Below are positions 1-13,131 of a stretch of 64,000 nt of DNA, piece by piece; within the stretch, counting starts at the first letter, position 1, and every line of letters begins with the position of its first letter. The DNA comes from Hydnum rufescens UP504 (taxonomy: Eukaryota > Basidiomycota > Agaricomycetes > Cantharellales > Hydnaceae). The position numbers and the translations under genes are program-made. The stretch covers positions 180,708-244,707 of the forward strand of contig MU128980.1 of NCBI GenBank assembly GCA_014904985.1. Reading direction: 5' to 3'. The notes beneath the pieces were generated by a model. It had not been told where the DNA came from. It made no database searches and saw only the letters and a program-made list of their open reading frames with translations.

Positions 1-635
1 GCCTGTCAGCTCAATTAATTCTGTAATTCCTATTTCTCAACTATTGGGAAGATCCCTCCCGCCGCCATATCAAAGTTATGCATATGGCTGTTGTATTCGT
101 TCAGGCAGAGCCCAGCACGCTCCTTAGCCGCTAGGGGATACAAGAGAGTGCAATGCCCTTTGAGGGGAAGCCATGTGGAAGTGCTCGGCCACCTCATCGG
201 GTTCTGGGCAACTATAGCCATTCCGCACACGAAACAATGCGATACTGCGGCGAAGAGGGTCGAAGATAGTGTAGGGAAAGAGTTCTATTTAAACTATTGG
301 CGATCGCGCCCCGCACTTCGACAATTATCTGACCTCTTTGCCGTATCTCATATATCAACCAAGTCGCTATGATCGATCTGAGACTGATTCAGAGACTGCA
401 CATGGCAGGGGGCTTCGCCGCCATCGTTGGGCACGCCATTTTAACTTCGGGCACGAAGCCTTATAGGCGCTCTTTGCTCTTGGAACAAGCCGATACGTAG
501 AGACTCACAAACGACAAACATACTACCCACGAATACAGCCACGTACTCATCTCTATGACCATTCAAGTGGTCGATGCCCCGACAGCCTGTATTAGTTCCA
601 ATTAGCAATGAGAATTGAAGATGAGTGAAGGCCAA
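1..635. other. Intergenic, no gene assigned
   Basis: Downstream flank of SEC23. Open frames of up to about 90 codons exist on both strands, but none resembles a known protein and none joins into a convincing spliced model. I see no repeat or RNA gene here. Confidence 0.5.
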
Positions 636-3397
<2,762 letters not shown>

Positions 3398-4829
3398 GTT
3401 GATGAATGGGAAAGAGTAGCAGCAGCAACGAACTTTCAAGCCAACGTGGACAATCCCACTTTCCGCACCAGCCGGATGTAAAACCAATTCAATTCATTCT
3501 GAACGCGACTCAACACCTCAAGGAGGTGCGCGACTTGGTTTGGCTCGACTTCTGACCACTTCCAAATAGCTTGGCTTATGACCAAAGCCAAGTCAAAAAT
3601 TCAAACTCGATTTGGATTTCAGGTTGACTGGAGTCAAGGCACCTGATCATATATTTATGTACATAGTGATAACAGAGTGCTAGTGTTCTTCCTCAGTCAG
3701 ATTCAATCAACCCCTCCTGTTCCATGGTTTGCTCCAGTATCCTGTCCATCTAGGCACCAGCATTCAACACATCTTTGAGTATATGGCTCTCATTTTTAGA
3801 TCAGATGCCATGTCAGTAATCAACTTTTCATGAAATCAAGCTGCTACCTCGCCTGCTTGTAGAATCCTATTTCGATCATAGGTTCGCGGGAAATCTTGCA
3901 AGACCTCGAGGCCAGTACTTCGCCGGTGTCAGGCCCATCTGAGCACCTTCAGAGTTCGGAGCAATCGCTGGGTCTCGCTGAACGGGTCTGAGCACGCTAT
4001 ATTCTAGTGAGTTTGTGTGCCAGTGCAAAGCCGCTTGTATAGAGTTTGACTGTTCGCAATCACCTTGAGGGGTCGCAGGAGCTCTTCGAATGGGCTGGCT
4101 GGTCTACTACTGTGTGGGAAGAGCTTGGGATTTTGGCACTTGAAATATCTTGCTTTTGTGATGCCATGGAGAAGCCCAAGATGTCTGGTTGTGCCACTAC
4201 AAGACACTGTATACAACAATTAAAGCCAAGCTTTGTCTGGGTCCCATCTGCAACTTCAGGATCACATTCAACCAGCTTCTGGGTCTCAGCCATGAGCAAC
4301 AAGCCATGCTGATGCAACCGGCGAACTCATCGAACTCTGGGTGCCGCCTTGCCCTGATATCATGCCACGTACCCAGGCAAATTTACAACCTCCCGACAAG
4401 ACGCCATGTTGGTGGCATACACCTTGGTGCCCAGGTACCGATCAACACAGTCCAGATGCACGTTGGGGTCCATTGCATGTTCTCTTGCCTGAATCCCAGC
4501 TATAGATCAGCCAGGGCCGGGCCCTCTATCATGCTTTTCTCAGACCAACCAACCAACTCGTCTTGTTATTGACCCTTCGAGAATTTGCATAGACGATACA
4601 GACGCATTGATTTGGGCTCCTACGCAACATCGTTCTTTATTACCTGCGAGATCGCCCAGATTCTCCTATATGGGGCTCATATTCTGCATAGCATCATCCC
4701 GAAGCGAAGTACGGATGCTGAGCGTTCAGCCAAATAACCAGTAGTACCGTGGCTCATTCTTCGTTTCGGGAGCAGTTCGGACCGTTGTTGTATTCTTTGA
4801 ACGCTTGGTGTATAGGTCCGAACCACATA
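3398..4829. other. Gene-poor spacer, possible decayed transposon remnant
   Basis: About 1.4 kb between SEC23 and the DUF1769 gene. The minus strand between about 4320 and 3700 shows short protein-like pieces in alternating frames (for example EFDEFAGCISMACC and KLITDMASDL) interrupted by stops. That is what an old inactivated element would look like, but I cannot name a family. No intact gene is supported. Confidence 0.35.
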
Positions 4830-5897
4830 TTAATCGATGTCCCCCGAAATGTCCTCCATTGCATCCTCTTCCACCTCATCGTCGTCTTCTTTGCGCTCAA
4901 ATGCCATGCACCAGAATATCTCCCCTGGTCCTCCGCTCCCATCATCTCTCCTTTTGCAGCAGGCGAAAATAGCACGCCCTCCGTGCCAATACTTCATTAG
5001 ATCCAACGACAAACCGATCGGGAGATCAACGGCGAGGCCATTGTTGTCAAAAGACAAGTATCCGTAGCAAAAGTCGGTTTGAATAAAGTCTGATGGGCCA
5101 AGTTTAACTGAACGACGGTGTTCCGGCGAGGAGAAGTGTTTTCTACGATCGGGCTGCATAGGCACGGTGCTATTTGGTATGAGCCCTCCGGCGTCGTCGA
5201 TTATTATGTTGGAGGTGATGGGTGGTGGGTCTTCTTCAGGAGAGATCTTTGTATGCGATAGGAACGGCGTGGTAGCCAAGTATGGCGATCTACAAATTTA
5301 CGTGCTCATTATCCCACGGGCTCGAAAGTTTCTATTCACTCACAGTGCCCAAGGCTTGTCTCCTTGGAGATCATACTCCAATGTCGAATCCAGCAACTTC
5401 ACAAAGCCCAAAGCCGCACTGAATGCGCATGCGATCGCCTCAGCATTCCAGCCTATCTCGTGAAGTCAGCTTAAAGATCATTTGGTGCACACCTCGAACC
5501 ATATGGAAGATGGAGAGGTCGATCAAACACGTTGCCAAACATGACGTCGTCCCCGACACCTCTTTCAAGAACCTCCCTATCCAATCCCAAATCCGAAGAC
5601 CAAATACATGCAATGATAATGGTAGCACTCTCGTTTCAAAGACGAGAGTTGGGATCACAGGTAGGCGGACCACACACCTCTAGCCTGGATGGACCATGTA
5701 CATCCCTGCCGCTCTGGATGTTCGAAATACTCGGTCTTCACGCCTGGAACACCGTGCTCGTCTATGAAATTTTTGAGGTATACGGAGAGCTCGCCGTCGT
5801 AGGTAGACGTTTTGATTCTGCACCCTGTAGTAGAGTTGGCTTGGATAGGATGGAGTGAAGAAGGCGAGGGACCTGCTAGGACACGAATCTGTGGCAT
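4830..5897 (-). CDS. DUF1769 family protein
   Basis: Fungal DUF1769 proteins have no known biochemical role. The product starts at the family's usual N-terminus, MPQIRVLAGPSPSSLHPI (ATG 5897), and continues through IKNF-like LKNFIDEHGVPG, EYFEHPERQGCTWSIQ, DDVMFGNVFDRPLHLPYGS, the segment LDSTLEYDLQGDKPWAL, and the C-terminal block LGPSDFIQTDFCYGYLSF followed by LPIGLSLDLMKYWHG and IFWCMAFER. The protein ends in an acidic tail (EEDAMEDISGD). Several introns split the gene; the exon ending PYGS leaves at GTGTGC and the one ending PWAL leaves at GTGAGT. The block order matches the family and no frame break was found in the parts I read. A proline and serine rich linker lies between the two conserved halves. 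Confidence 0.88.
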
Positions 5898-6318
5898 GGC
5901 GGGCGGGCCTCGTGACGTCCATCAACGGGCTGTTTTCCGAGAAAACCGGATGCACGTGAGGTTTCATAAAAGCATTGTCTCCCTTGATTTCTCGACTTCC
6001 TCATCTCGTACGGCATCCAGCTGCTCGTGCCCGCATTAAATTTCTTGAGCTAGCGCCGCGCATGTCTAAATCACTTGAAGATGACTCTTTAAGCTACGTT
6101 CGCCTCGTTCTCGTGCTGAGCCCGCAGTTCTGCCTTTAAAGACGTCAGGGCCAAGGCAACTTGGAATTCTCAGCCAATGACAACATAGCTGGACGTACCG
6201 GTCATCCAACAGGAATACCTCCGTGCCGGTGAGTAAATACCTCTTTGCTTGCCGACTTATATTCCGTTAATTCGGCGCCAATCTTACTGGGGTGTACTAG
6301 ACGACCTCCACCGCGGCG
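5898..6318. other. Intergenic spacer
   Basis: Divergent spacer between the DUF1769 gene (minus) and the kinase-like gene (plus); it should hold both promoters. No distinct motif was identified. Confidence 0.4.
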
Positions 6319-7059
6319 ATGCGACAACTCATTAAAACCTATGAAGCGTGGAACGAACGAACATATGAGTTTGACCATACTGTCACTGTATGGAAGGATG
6401 CCGATAATTATTACCAGCTCAGTCACTCCTCGAGGGACGGAACATTCCCCCTCCACAGCCTTCCTACTCCACGTCCCATCTGCATCCAGATTTTCAGGGG
6501 GCGTTGGAGAGCATCTCCAACCCAATCACCCTGTTCAATCCCTGCCGACTCTTATATTGAAAATGCCACGCGTATTCTTGCCTGACCATTACAATGCCAA
6601 AGGTGCTGGAAATTATGGTCCGAACTGCGCACCTGGTGAGGATATGGAAGCCGAGGCAGAAAATTACGAAATCCTCAAACAGCACCGTCGTCCAAACATA
6701 TGCGTGACGGTGCCTATTTTACCGCATTATGTTTAAAGAAGTATGGACGCTCGTTGCAGGGCGCTGTTCAAAACGGAGACTGTGCTGTGGATCCTCATCT
6801 GGTTCTTGATGGCATTTTGAAAGGATTGCACTTCTTGCACGACACTCTTAATCTTGTGCGCAATGACATTAACCCCACTGACATTATGCCCGACGACGAC
6901 AGAAATGCAGTGTTCATTGACTTCGATCCAATCGGGCAGGAGATAGGGTTGTTTCGAAAGGCTGGCACCTTCGGCTGGAATATGAATCCTTCGCCCACCG
7001 TCTCTCTCCCAGAAAGCGACAGGTATGGCTTAACGCTCATTGCCAACTTCCTGGAGTGA
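6319..7059 (+). CDS. Degenerate protein kinase-like protein
   Basis: The C-terminal exon resembles a fungal protein kinase group whose catalytic loop reads HNDINPxNIM and whose metal-binding motif is IDFD. Here the equivalents are RNDINPTDIM and VFIDFDP, preceded by LDGILKGLHFLHD and followed by KAGTFGWN. The upstream exon gives a plausible N-lobe with EAENYEILKQHRRPNI, equivalent to the helix C and beta-4 region, and CLKKYGRSLQ for the hinge. Replacement of the Mg-binding Asn of the loop by Asp (PTDIM) and loss of the first His suggest weak or absent catalysis. The start at 6319 (MRQLIKTYEAWNERTYEF) and the splice points are uncertain, and the C-terminal end may lie further downstream. It could be a pseudogene. 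Confidence 0.55.
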
Positions 7060-8300
7060 AATGATAACGATGGTTTGTCCCCTTACGCGGATGTGAGCAT
7101 TTTCAACGTCTTCAATGCAATCTTTGACATCCCAAACTAGAATTGTCAGACTGATGAAGGATCGCAACAAGGAATAAAGTGGCCGGCTTGCGAAATGGGT
7201 GGAACACTCATGGTGGTGGTTGCGGCGTTTCTTACGTGGAGATGGTGTGTGGGGCAATGAAGAAACAATAAACCGACAGATTATGGAAAGCGTTGAGGCT
7301 AGCGGAGAGGTACGACACCCGAGCACTTTAAACCTCGGTTTCCTGTGAACAGAATCTCTTATGTCGGCAGCGGCGGGAGCACCAATCCCTGACCTTAAAC
7401 CCAAATGGCCGAGATTAATTATAGCAGGGTAAGCATGGTGTGGTACATCCCCCATTTCCTAATTCTCATTGAGGCTAGAGAACCTGAAGGTCATGACTTG
7501 AAATTCGGGACTCCCAAGCCGATGAATCTATTTTCTGTGCAGAATGGAAGTTATTCTTCTCCGAGCGCGAGAATGATGGCGAAAGTCAGGATGAACTAGC
7601 CATATCCTGGACCGAAGGGGTATCAGGGTTTGATGAAAGTGTCAATATGAGCCTCCTACCGCACACAGTTCGTCTTTAATTGCCACACCCAAGTCGTTAT
7701 CAATTACACTATTATCTATCCGGACAACCTAGATATCCGTTTTGATCGTGGTATTGAAGATCCCTTCACACGTTGAAGAGGGCTGAAACGTTGACGTACA
7801 TCCCCAGACGCAGAAGCAGATGCACAACCACCTACAAAGCTTGGAGTGGCGGCTTACTCCTTTGCCCAAGCCGGCGTTACGCGGTCCAAACGATATGGTA
7901 GTTTTTCATCTAGCCGAGGGAAAAACTATGATCAAGTCGCCTCGGAACTCTCAACAGCCTGAGGCAAAGAAAAGTAGCAAGGTCAAGCAAAATCACCTTC
8001 ACTCATGTAGTTTGATAGTTGCCACTTCACATCTGAAATGTATAATATCTTTCATGTCTTACCTCTTGAAAATTTAAATATCATGCCAATTTTACTGATT
8101 TGAGCCCCTGGGCGTAATCTAGCTGTCAGATTCACGTTCTCATCGTACTGTATAATCCAAGGTCCGCACGACTTCCCTTTATTGTATCCTTTGAAATTTC
8201 ATTGCGCAGCCGGAGAGGACATATCTAGAGATATGAAGTCACACGAGATTTCCACAGTTTGCAATCACCACCAGCGGCGATTAGTTGGTTCGTGCCGTCT
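7060..8300. other. Unassigned region with possible gene fragments
   Basis: Plus-strand stretches with protein-like composition occur near 7470-7680 (EGHDLKFGTPKPMNLF, then CAEWKLFFSEREND) and 7820-7990 (NHLQSLEWRLTPLPKP, then NDMVVFHLAEG). They may be exons of one unknown gene or a decayed one. I could not join them with confidence or recognise a family. Confidence 0.3.
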
Positions 8301-10618
8301 ATGCCATTCCCGAAATTCCTCCCCCTCCGTTCCAAGAATGGCGGCAAAAGCCGTACAGATGTTCCCGAAGAACTTGAAGCCCATGTGCCATTGAATCAGG
8401 GTTTAGGACCCCCAGATGAAAGTGACTTCCCCGACGATCGCGGGAGTCCAGATCAAGAGTTTATTCCTACGACAAAGGCCCTTTTAGAGTCTTCTAGGTA
8501 TGGTTCTTAATTACCTGTTCCCGTGTCGCCGCTTAGGCATCGCCAACAGGTTCAGGGCGTTAGTTGTGGGCAAGGTAATCCTTTGGAGATTTTTGATCGC
8601 GACCCTTAATGATCGTAGTATTTCTAGTCAGGAATAGGGAAATCTTCTTTGATTAACGCTGCCTTCGGAGTCGACCTTAGCGTACGTGCATCAGATGGTC
8701 TCGGCGCCACAGTGCTTGATTTCACTACCCTGTAGGAAACGTCTGATCGCCATGCCGGGAAGCACGATGTGGCCCATGAGATCAGATCGCCCCTTAATAA
8801 TCACCTCATACTCCACGACTCCGAAGGATTTGGGTTCGGAGACAATAGTACCCTTCGAACTGTGCAGGAGTTTATCAAGAAGAGGAGCTCCAAGTCGATA
8901 CCCCTCCATGATAGGCTACATGCCATTTGGTGCATTCAACATTAGTTCATTCCGCATATCGATCGTTAAACCAATAAATTGTTACTCTAGGTTGTGCGCC
9001 GAGATCCCTCATGCTGGGGGACGAGTTTTTGAACGAGGGGATGAGGAATTCCTTCGAGACCACACCCACGATGGTACGTTGAGAGTGCAGGGTACTGTCT
9101 CCTTTTCCCCCGAAGTTTCACAAATACTTGCTGTGGAAGTGCCCATTATCGTCGTCTTTACTAAATACGATCTATTCGTGATGACCAAGATGAAGGAGCT
9201 CGCTGGTAGCTTTGATCTGATGGATTTCGGTTGGGATAAGACGATGTATGATGAACATATCAGAAACCTCTCGGTTTCGGCTGCTGCTCAGGCTATCGGT
9301 CCTCTCTGTGAGGCGCCCCTGCGTGCTGTCGTCCCTGGGAACAGACATCCATGGACCAAGGTTTCCTGTATGTATCTGACCTATTGGTACGTGCTCTCGT
9401 ACTGAGAGCCCGTGACTTTTAGCACGTCCAAAGTACGAGCAAACTATCGAGGATCTGATTGAAGTCACCCTAAACTCTATTCGTGGACCCATTGCCGAAG
9501 CCGTTCGCCAGAACCCGGTTGACAACCTGGCCACCCACCCTGGAGATATAAATGTTGAGCGGTTACTTTTCGCAGTTGCTCAACGCGGGAGCGCTGAGGC
9601 CACTATCAAGGCATCCATCGAGTGCGTCCAGTGTTTCACCCCCTTAGACCGACTCACATGATACCATCTAGGGTCGGTCGACTCAGTACGTATGGTTCGG
9701 AAACGAGTCGGATTCCCAGGGTACTTACCACTTTAGCTTCACAGAGTACTGGCGTGGGATCTTTTCTGGCCTTTTTCTAGGCATGTCTCTGGAGAAATGC
9801 CTTCGCACTGTTCACTATGACATCATCGCTGTGTGGAACTTTCACGACCCCGAGAAGGCAAGCCATTTATTTCGATCGTGGGGATTGACGTGTTGATCAG
9901 AGGATTGGATGCAGTGTCTCATGTCAGCACAGTTTCTGAGCTTGATGACCCACATCGTGAAGGATCTCAAGGAAGAAAATACAGGCACTTCGTTGAGGAA
10001 GTGAGTATCCTTGAACTGGCGTCAATCTTACTGAGGAAGCCTAATGATGGAATTCTGGTTTGAAAACACTGCAGTCTCGCGGAACAGGCCAACTTGGTTG
10101 TCACGACTGCTATCAGTGCCGCCAGCGTTTTCCCCCCTTCCGTGCCCGTCGTCCTCCCAGTTGCAGGCACTATGATATTGGCTTCCTGGGTCCTGGGAAG
10201 TTTCGATACAGCGTGAGGTGTCACGCTTTTTTTGTTCTTCCCGCCCATAATGTTATGCTATAGGCACAATTCCCTTCGATGTCTTATGGGATATATCATA
10301 GCTATCACTATGATGATGCGAAGTCTCTTTGCCATGATTCGCTTCCGCCGGAAAACGGTTCCAATCTCTCGAGCCATGGTCAACCTCGTGGTTCTCAAGT
10401 ATTCCAAGTCCTCGCACAAGAAGCACATCCACGAACAGATCCGCGCATATGTCGCCAAGACCGCACTCGCGGTATTCAAGCGTAACATCGCAATAGACGA
10501 GATCTCTCGCCTCATTGGTGTTGACAAGTGCCATGAACTGGATGCGATAGTCATTGCTGCTGCCGAAAGTCTCGGCCAGAGTAGTGATGAAGATTGGATA
10601 ACTAGTGATCAATTATAA
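8301..10618 (+). CDS. G-domain (P-loop GTPase) protein
   Basis: The spliced protein has an N-terminal disordered leader, then the G1 loop VVGKSGIGKSS, a G3-like motif HDSEGFGFGD, helix TLRTVQEFIKKR, then GGRVFERGDEEFL and the G4 motif VFTKYD. It belongs to the MMR_HSR1-type GTPases that are abundant as lineage-expanded, uncharacterised genes in Agaricomycetes. The C-terminal half carries hydrophobic stretches and ends near SSDEDWITSDQL. Reconstructed introns include one from about 8498 with its acceptor just before the exon starting RFRALVV, and a 54-nt intron that removes an in-frame TAG and joins FTTL to SPLNNHLILHDSEG. I chose the ATG at 8301 (MPFPKFLPLR) because the frame has no earlier ATG. 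Function and partner are unknown; a membrane association is possible from the C-terminal hydrophobic segments. Confidence 0.82.
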
Positions 10619-11091
10619 ACCTGGTGTACACGTACTTGAAAAGTTTGTCCAGGACGCGGACGCTTTGAAGGCTTGGAGCCGGGATCACGCAAGCCACTCT
10701 ATTGTGACCTCAGGGATTTTTCCCTTCGTGCCTGCCTTAGATTGCAGTGAATGCACAGGAATTGAATCAAAATCACATCATGAAAACTACTTAATCAGAA
10801 AGTAGGCTCACCTTTTACTCTAAGAATCGTCCCATACATCAGATCTTCATTGGATGGATATAGAGAGGAAGGTACAAGGCACGGAATGTGGCTCGTTCAT
10901 GGCAAAGTCTTTAATTTGACCGCCGCACCCAAAGAGATGTTTGTGATTGAACCACGATCGGCACGGGCAGCCGAACCGTCATGGACCATCCGAATCTAAA
11001 AGAGAAGACCGGCAAGCCCCGTCTATATATATTCTATTGTGAATTACGAACCTCCAGTGCAATTCGGGACAGGGGATAGGCTGATCTCGAC
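10619..11091. other. Intergenic spacer
   Basis: Spacer between two plus-strand genes. It should contain the GTPase 3' end signals and the promoter of the membrane protein; a TATATATATTC stretch lies near 11024-11034, about 60 bases upstream of the next ATG. Confidence 0.35.
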
Positions 11092-12854
11092 ATGCCAGAA
11101 CATGAAGGAGCAGGGGAGGCTCTTCCCCAGGTCGCTGGCGCTTCAGTATCTGCTGAACGTAGGGTACGCAGTCTCTCGAGCTCTACCGCTACCTCCCAGT
11201 CAGAGGATGCGTATGGGTCCACTGCAGCCCTCGTCCTTGTACCAGACGACCCGGAGCTTTTTTTGGGCTTTGATGATGATGCTGAGGACTTCTTGTCTTC
11301 TGGATCTAGCTCTCAGTACCTATCGGACTCCGTTCCTGGGCTCGCCCCGCTTCCTGTATATACTTTGATGCTGCTTCTCGTTACACCCTCACTTCTCCTC
11401 GGGGCTCGCCTTCTGCTCAGCGCGTTACGAGCGGATGGGTATGGATTCTCCCCGATACCGCTAGGGATAGCCTGGTTTGCACTGTTCGCCCTCCTGGCAG
11501 GCTTCTTCTCCAACCATATCTGGATTATGCTGGGGCGTTATATGCGAAAATGGAGGTAAGACCTCAGTCCCTCCGGCATTGAGTTGCATCTTCCTGAACT
11601 CTTGTGACAGCATTGAAGAAGTCGTTGCCCATGCCCTCATTGGTGGCGGAGGGAGACGAAATGGGTCACGGGAAACATGGAGGAAACGTTTGTCCAAACT
11701 GACTTCTATCTCCTTGGCTGGATTATCTGTCCTTGGTTGTGTGATTTATCTTCGAGGTGCAAATATTCCGAACTCCCGATGTTTATGGTGGAACTGAAGC
11801 GCCATTTTCTTACCATAGAAGCAGTTGATGTCCTCCTCACCTACTCAATAGGCCCCAGGCTATTAGGGAGGACGGTGGCCACTTTTGGCTCTTCCATCAT
11901 ATTGTTTCCCTTTCTAATGTCCAGTGTTATCGCTGCCAAGCGTATGTTGGCAGTCGCTCTCGTCTCCGTCTCTGCATACATCGTAATGGTGATCTTGATG
12001 ATCGCCGATAGTCCGATGGAGAAGCCAAGCCAGCCTACCCGACGAGGCCCCTTCGGTAATATTGATGCTTTTGCCCTGAACTGGGAAGGTTTTGGTTAGC
12101 ACCGTGCTCCCTAACACCTATGAAGAATGAACTAGACGCATTGTTCTTTTCAGGTACACTGGCATTCGCAGCCGCATCCCCATTATTTACCTACCCACTG
12201 TACATGTCACGGGTGTCATCGCTGACACCTATTGACACAGCCCAAAAGTACCGCCGAATCCCTTATTCCGTTCTCCTTTTTATGTCTGCCATTTTATCAT
12301 GTCTGCTTCTCCTCCCTCTCTTCCTTGTCGCCATTAAATCAACTTCGCCTAACCCTGTGCTAAGCTCCCTTGCCTTACTCTGTGGTCTCCCACCAATATG
12401 GAGTATTTCCCTGTCCCCACGCCTACCCAGCGGTAGGATGCATCCGAATGCCTCTGGTTGGAGATATGCTTTATGGATGTTGATCGTTCTTTTCGCTATC
12501 GCAATACCGCCTGTGGTGGCACGCATAGCACGACACATCTTCATCCTCTCCATCCTCCTACTCGCATATGTCATCCCTGCCTTTTTACACATTATCGTCC
12601 ACACATTCCGACCCCCACTCTCTATTCTCATCTCGGTTGACGATGACGAGGCTGTTCACACAGACGGTGTTCCGAGAACTGGAGACGGACGAGACTCAGA
12701 CCCTGACTCATTATTGAGGAGAAAAGAACGTAGTTTACAACGAAAGCGGCTAGGACGCCGCATAGCATGGGATCTGGGGGTATGGCTCCTCCTTACTCCT
12801 GTTGGCATTACCCTTGGCGTCTGGGAAACGGGGAGATTGTTTGGGCGTTGGTAG
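11092..12854 (+). CDS. Multipass membrane protein, transporter-like, family not assigned
   Basis: An N-terminal hydrophilic, Ser/Asp-rich segment of about 85 residues (MPEHEGAGEALPQ ... DDPELFLGFDDDAED) is followed by roughly ten predicted membrane spans, including LPVYTLMLLLVTPSLLLGA, LGIAWFALFALLAGFF, FGSSIILFPFLMSS, ALVSVSAYIVMVILMI, and several between residues encoded at 12240 and 12620. A charged cytosolic-type loop (DGRDSDPDSLLRRKERS) precedes a last span near WLLLTPVGITLGVW. Exon joins KWS-IEEVV, LRE-AVDVLL and EGFG-TLAF all keep frame. The architecture, with a disordered N-terminus and about ten spans, is compatible with an amino acid permease of the AAAP type, but I see no diagnostic motif, so this is inference only. 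Confidence 0.72.
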
Positions 12855-13131
12855 CGCCCTCCCTCCAGAGGCCCATTTTCTCAAATGGTTGTGTCGCGTT
12901 CTGTGTGCTCTTTTCATGTCCAGTTGATGACCGGTTCTGCTAGTTATTTATCGCTAAAGGACTTCCCATGTATCTTTTAGATATCCATATTATGCTGGAA
13001 AAAATTAGCGTATTGTTACAGATTGAGAGCCCAGTTCATCCCATCAACCTGCTCTCAAAGGCCTGCACTGCTCGCACTCTGAGAATGGATATTTTCCACG
13101 GACTACCATCGGGTACGTAGTGATGCAACCA

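Noticed and set aside
11313..11697. Minus-strand open frames over the membrane protein
   Set aside because: Shadows of a plus-strand gene with consistent splicing and hydrophobic spans.
12855..13131. Possible extra exon between the membrane protein and NCA2
   Set aside because: The two genes converge here and both have stops with family-like ends; the short frames in between have no support.
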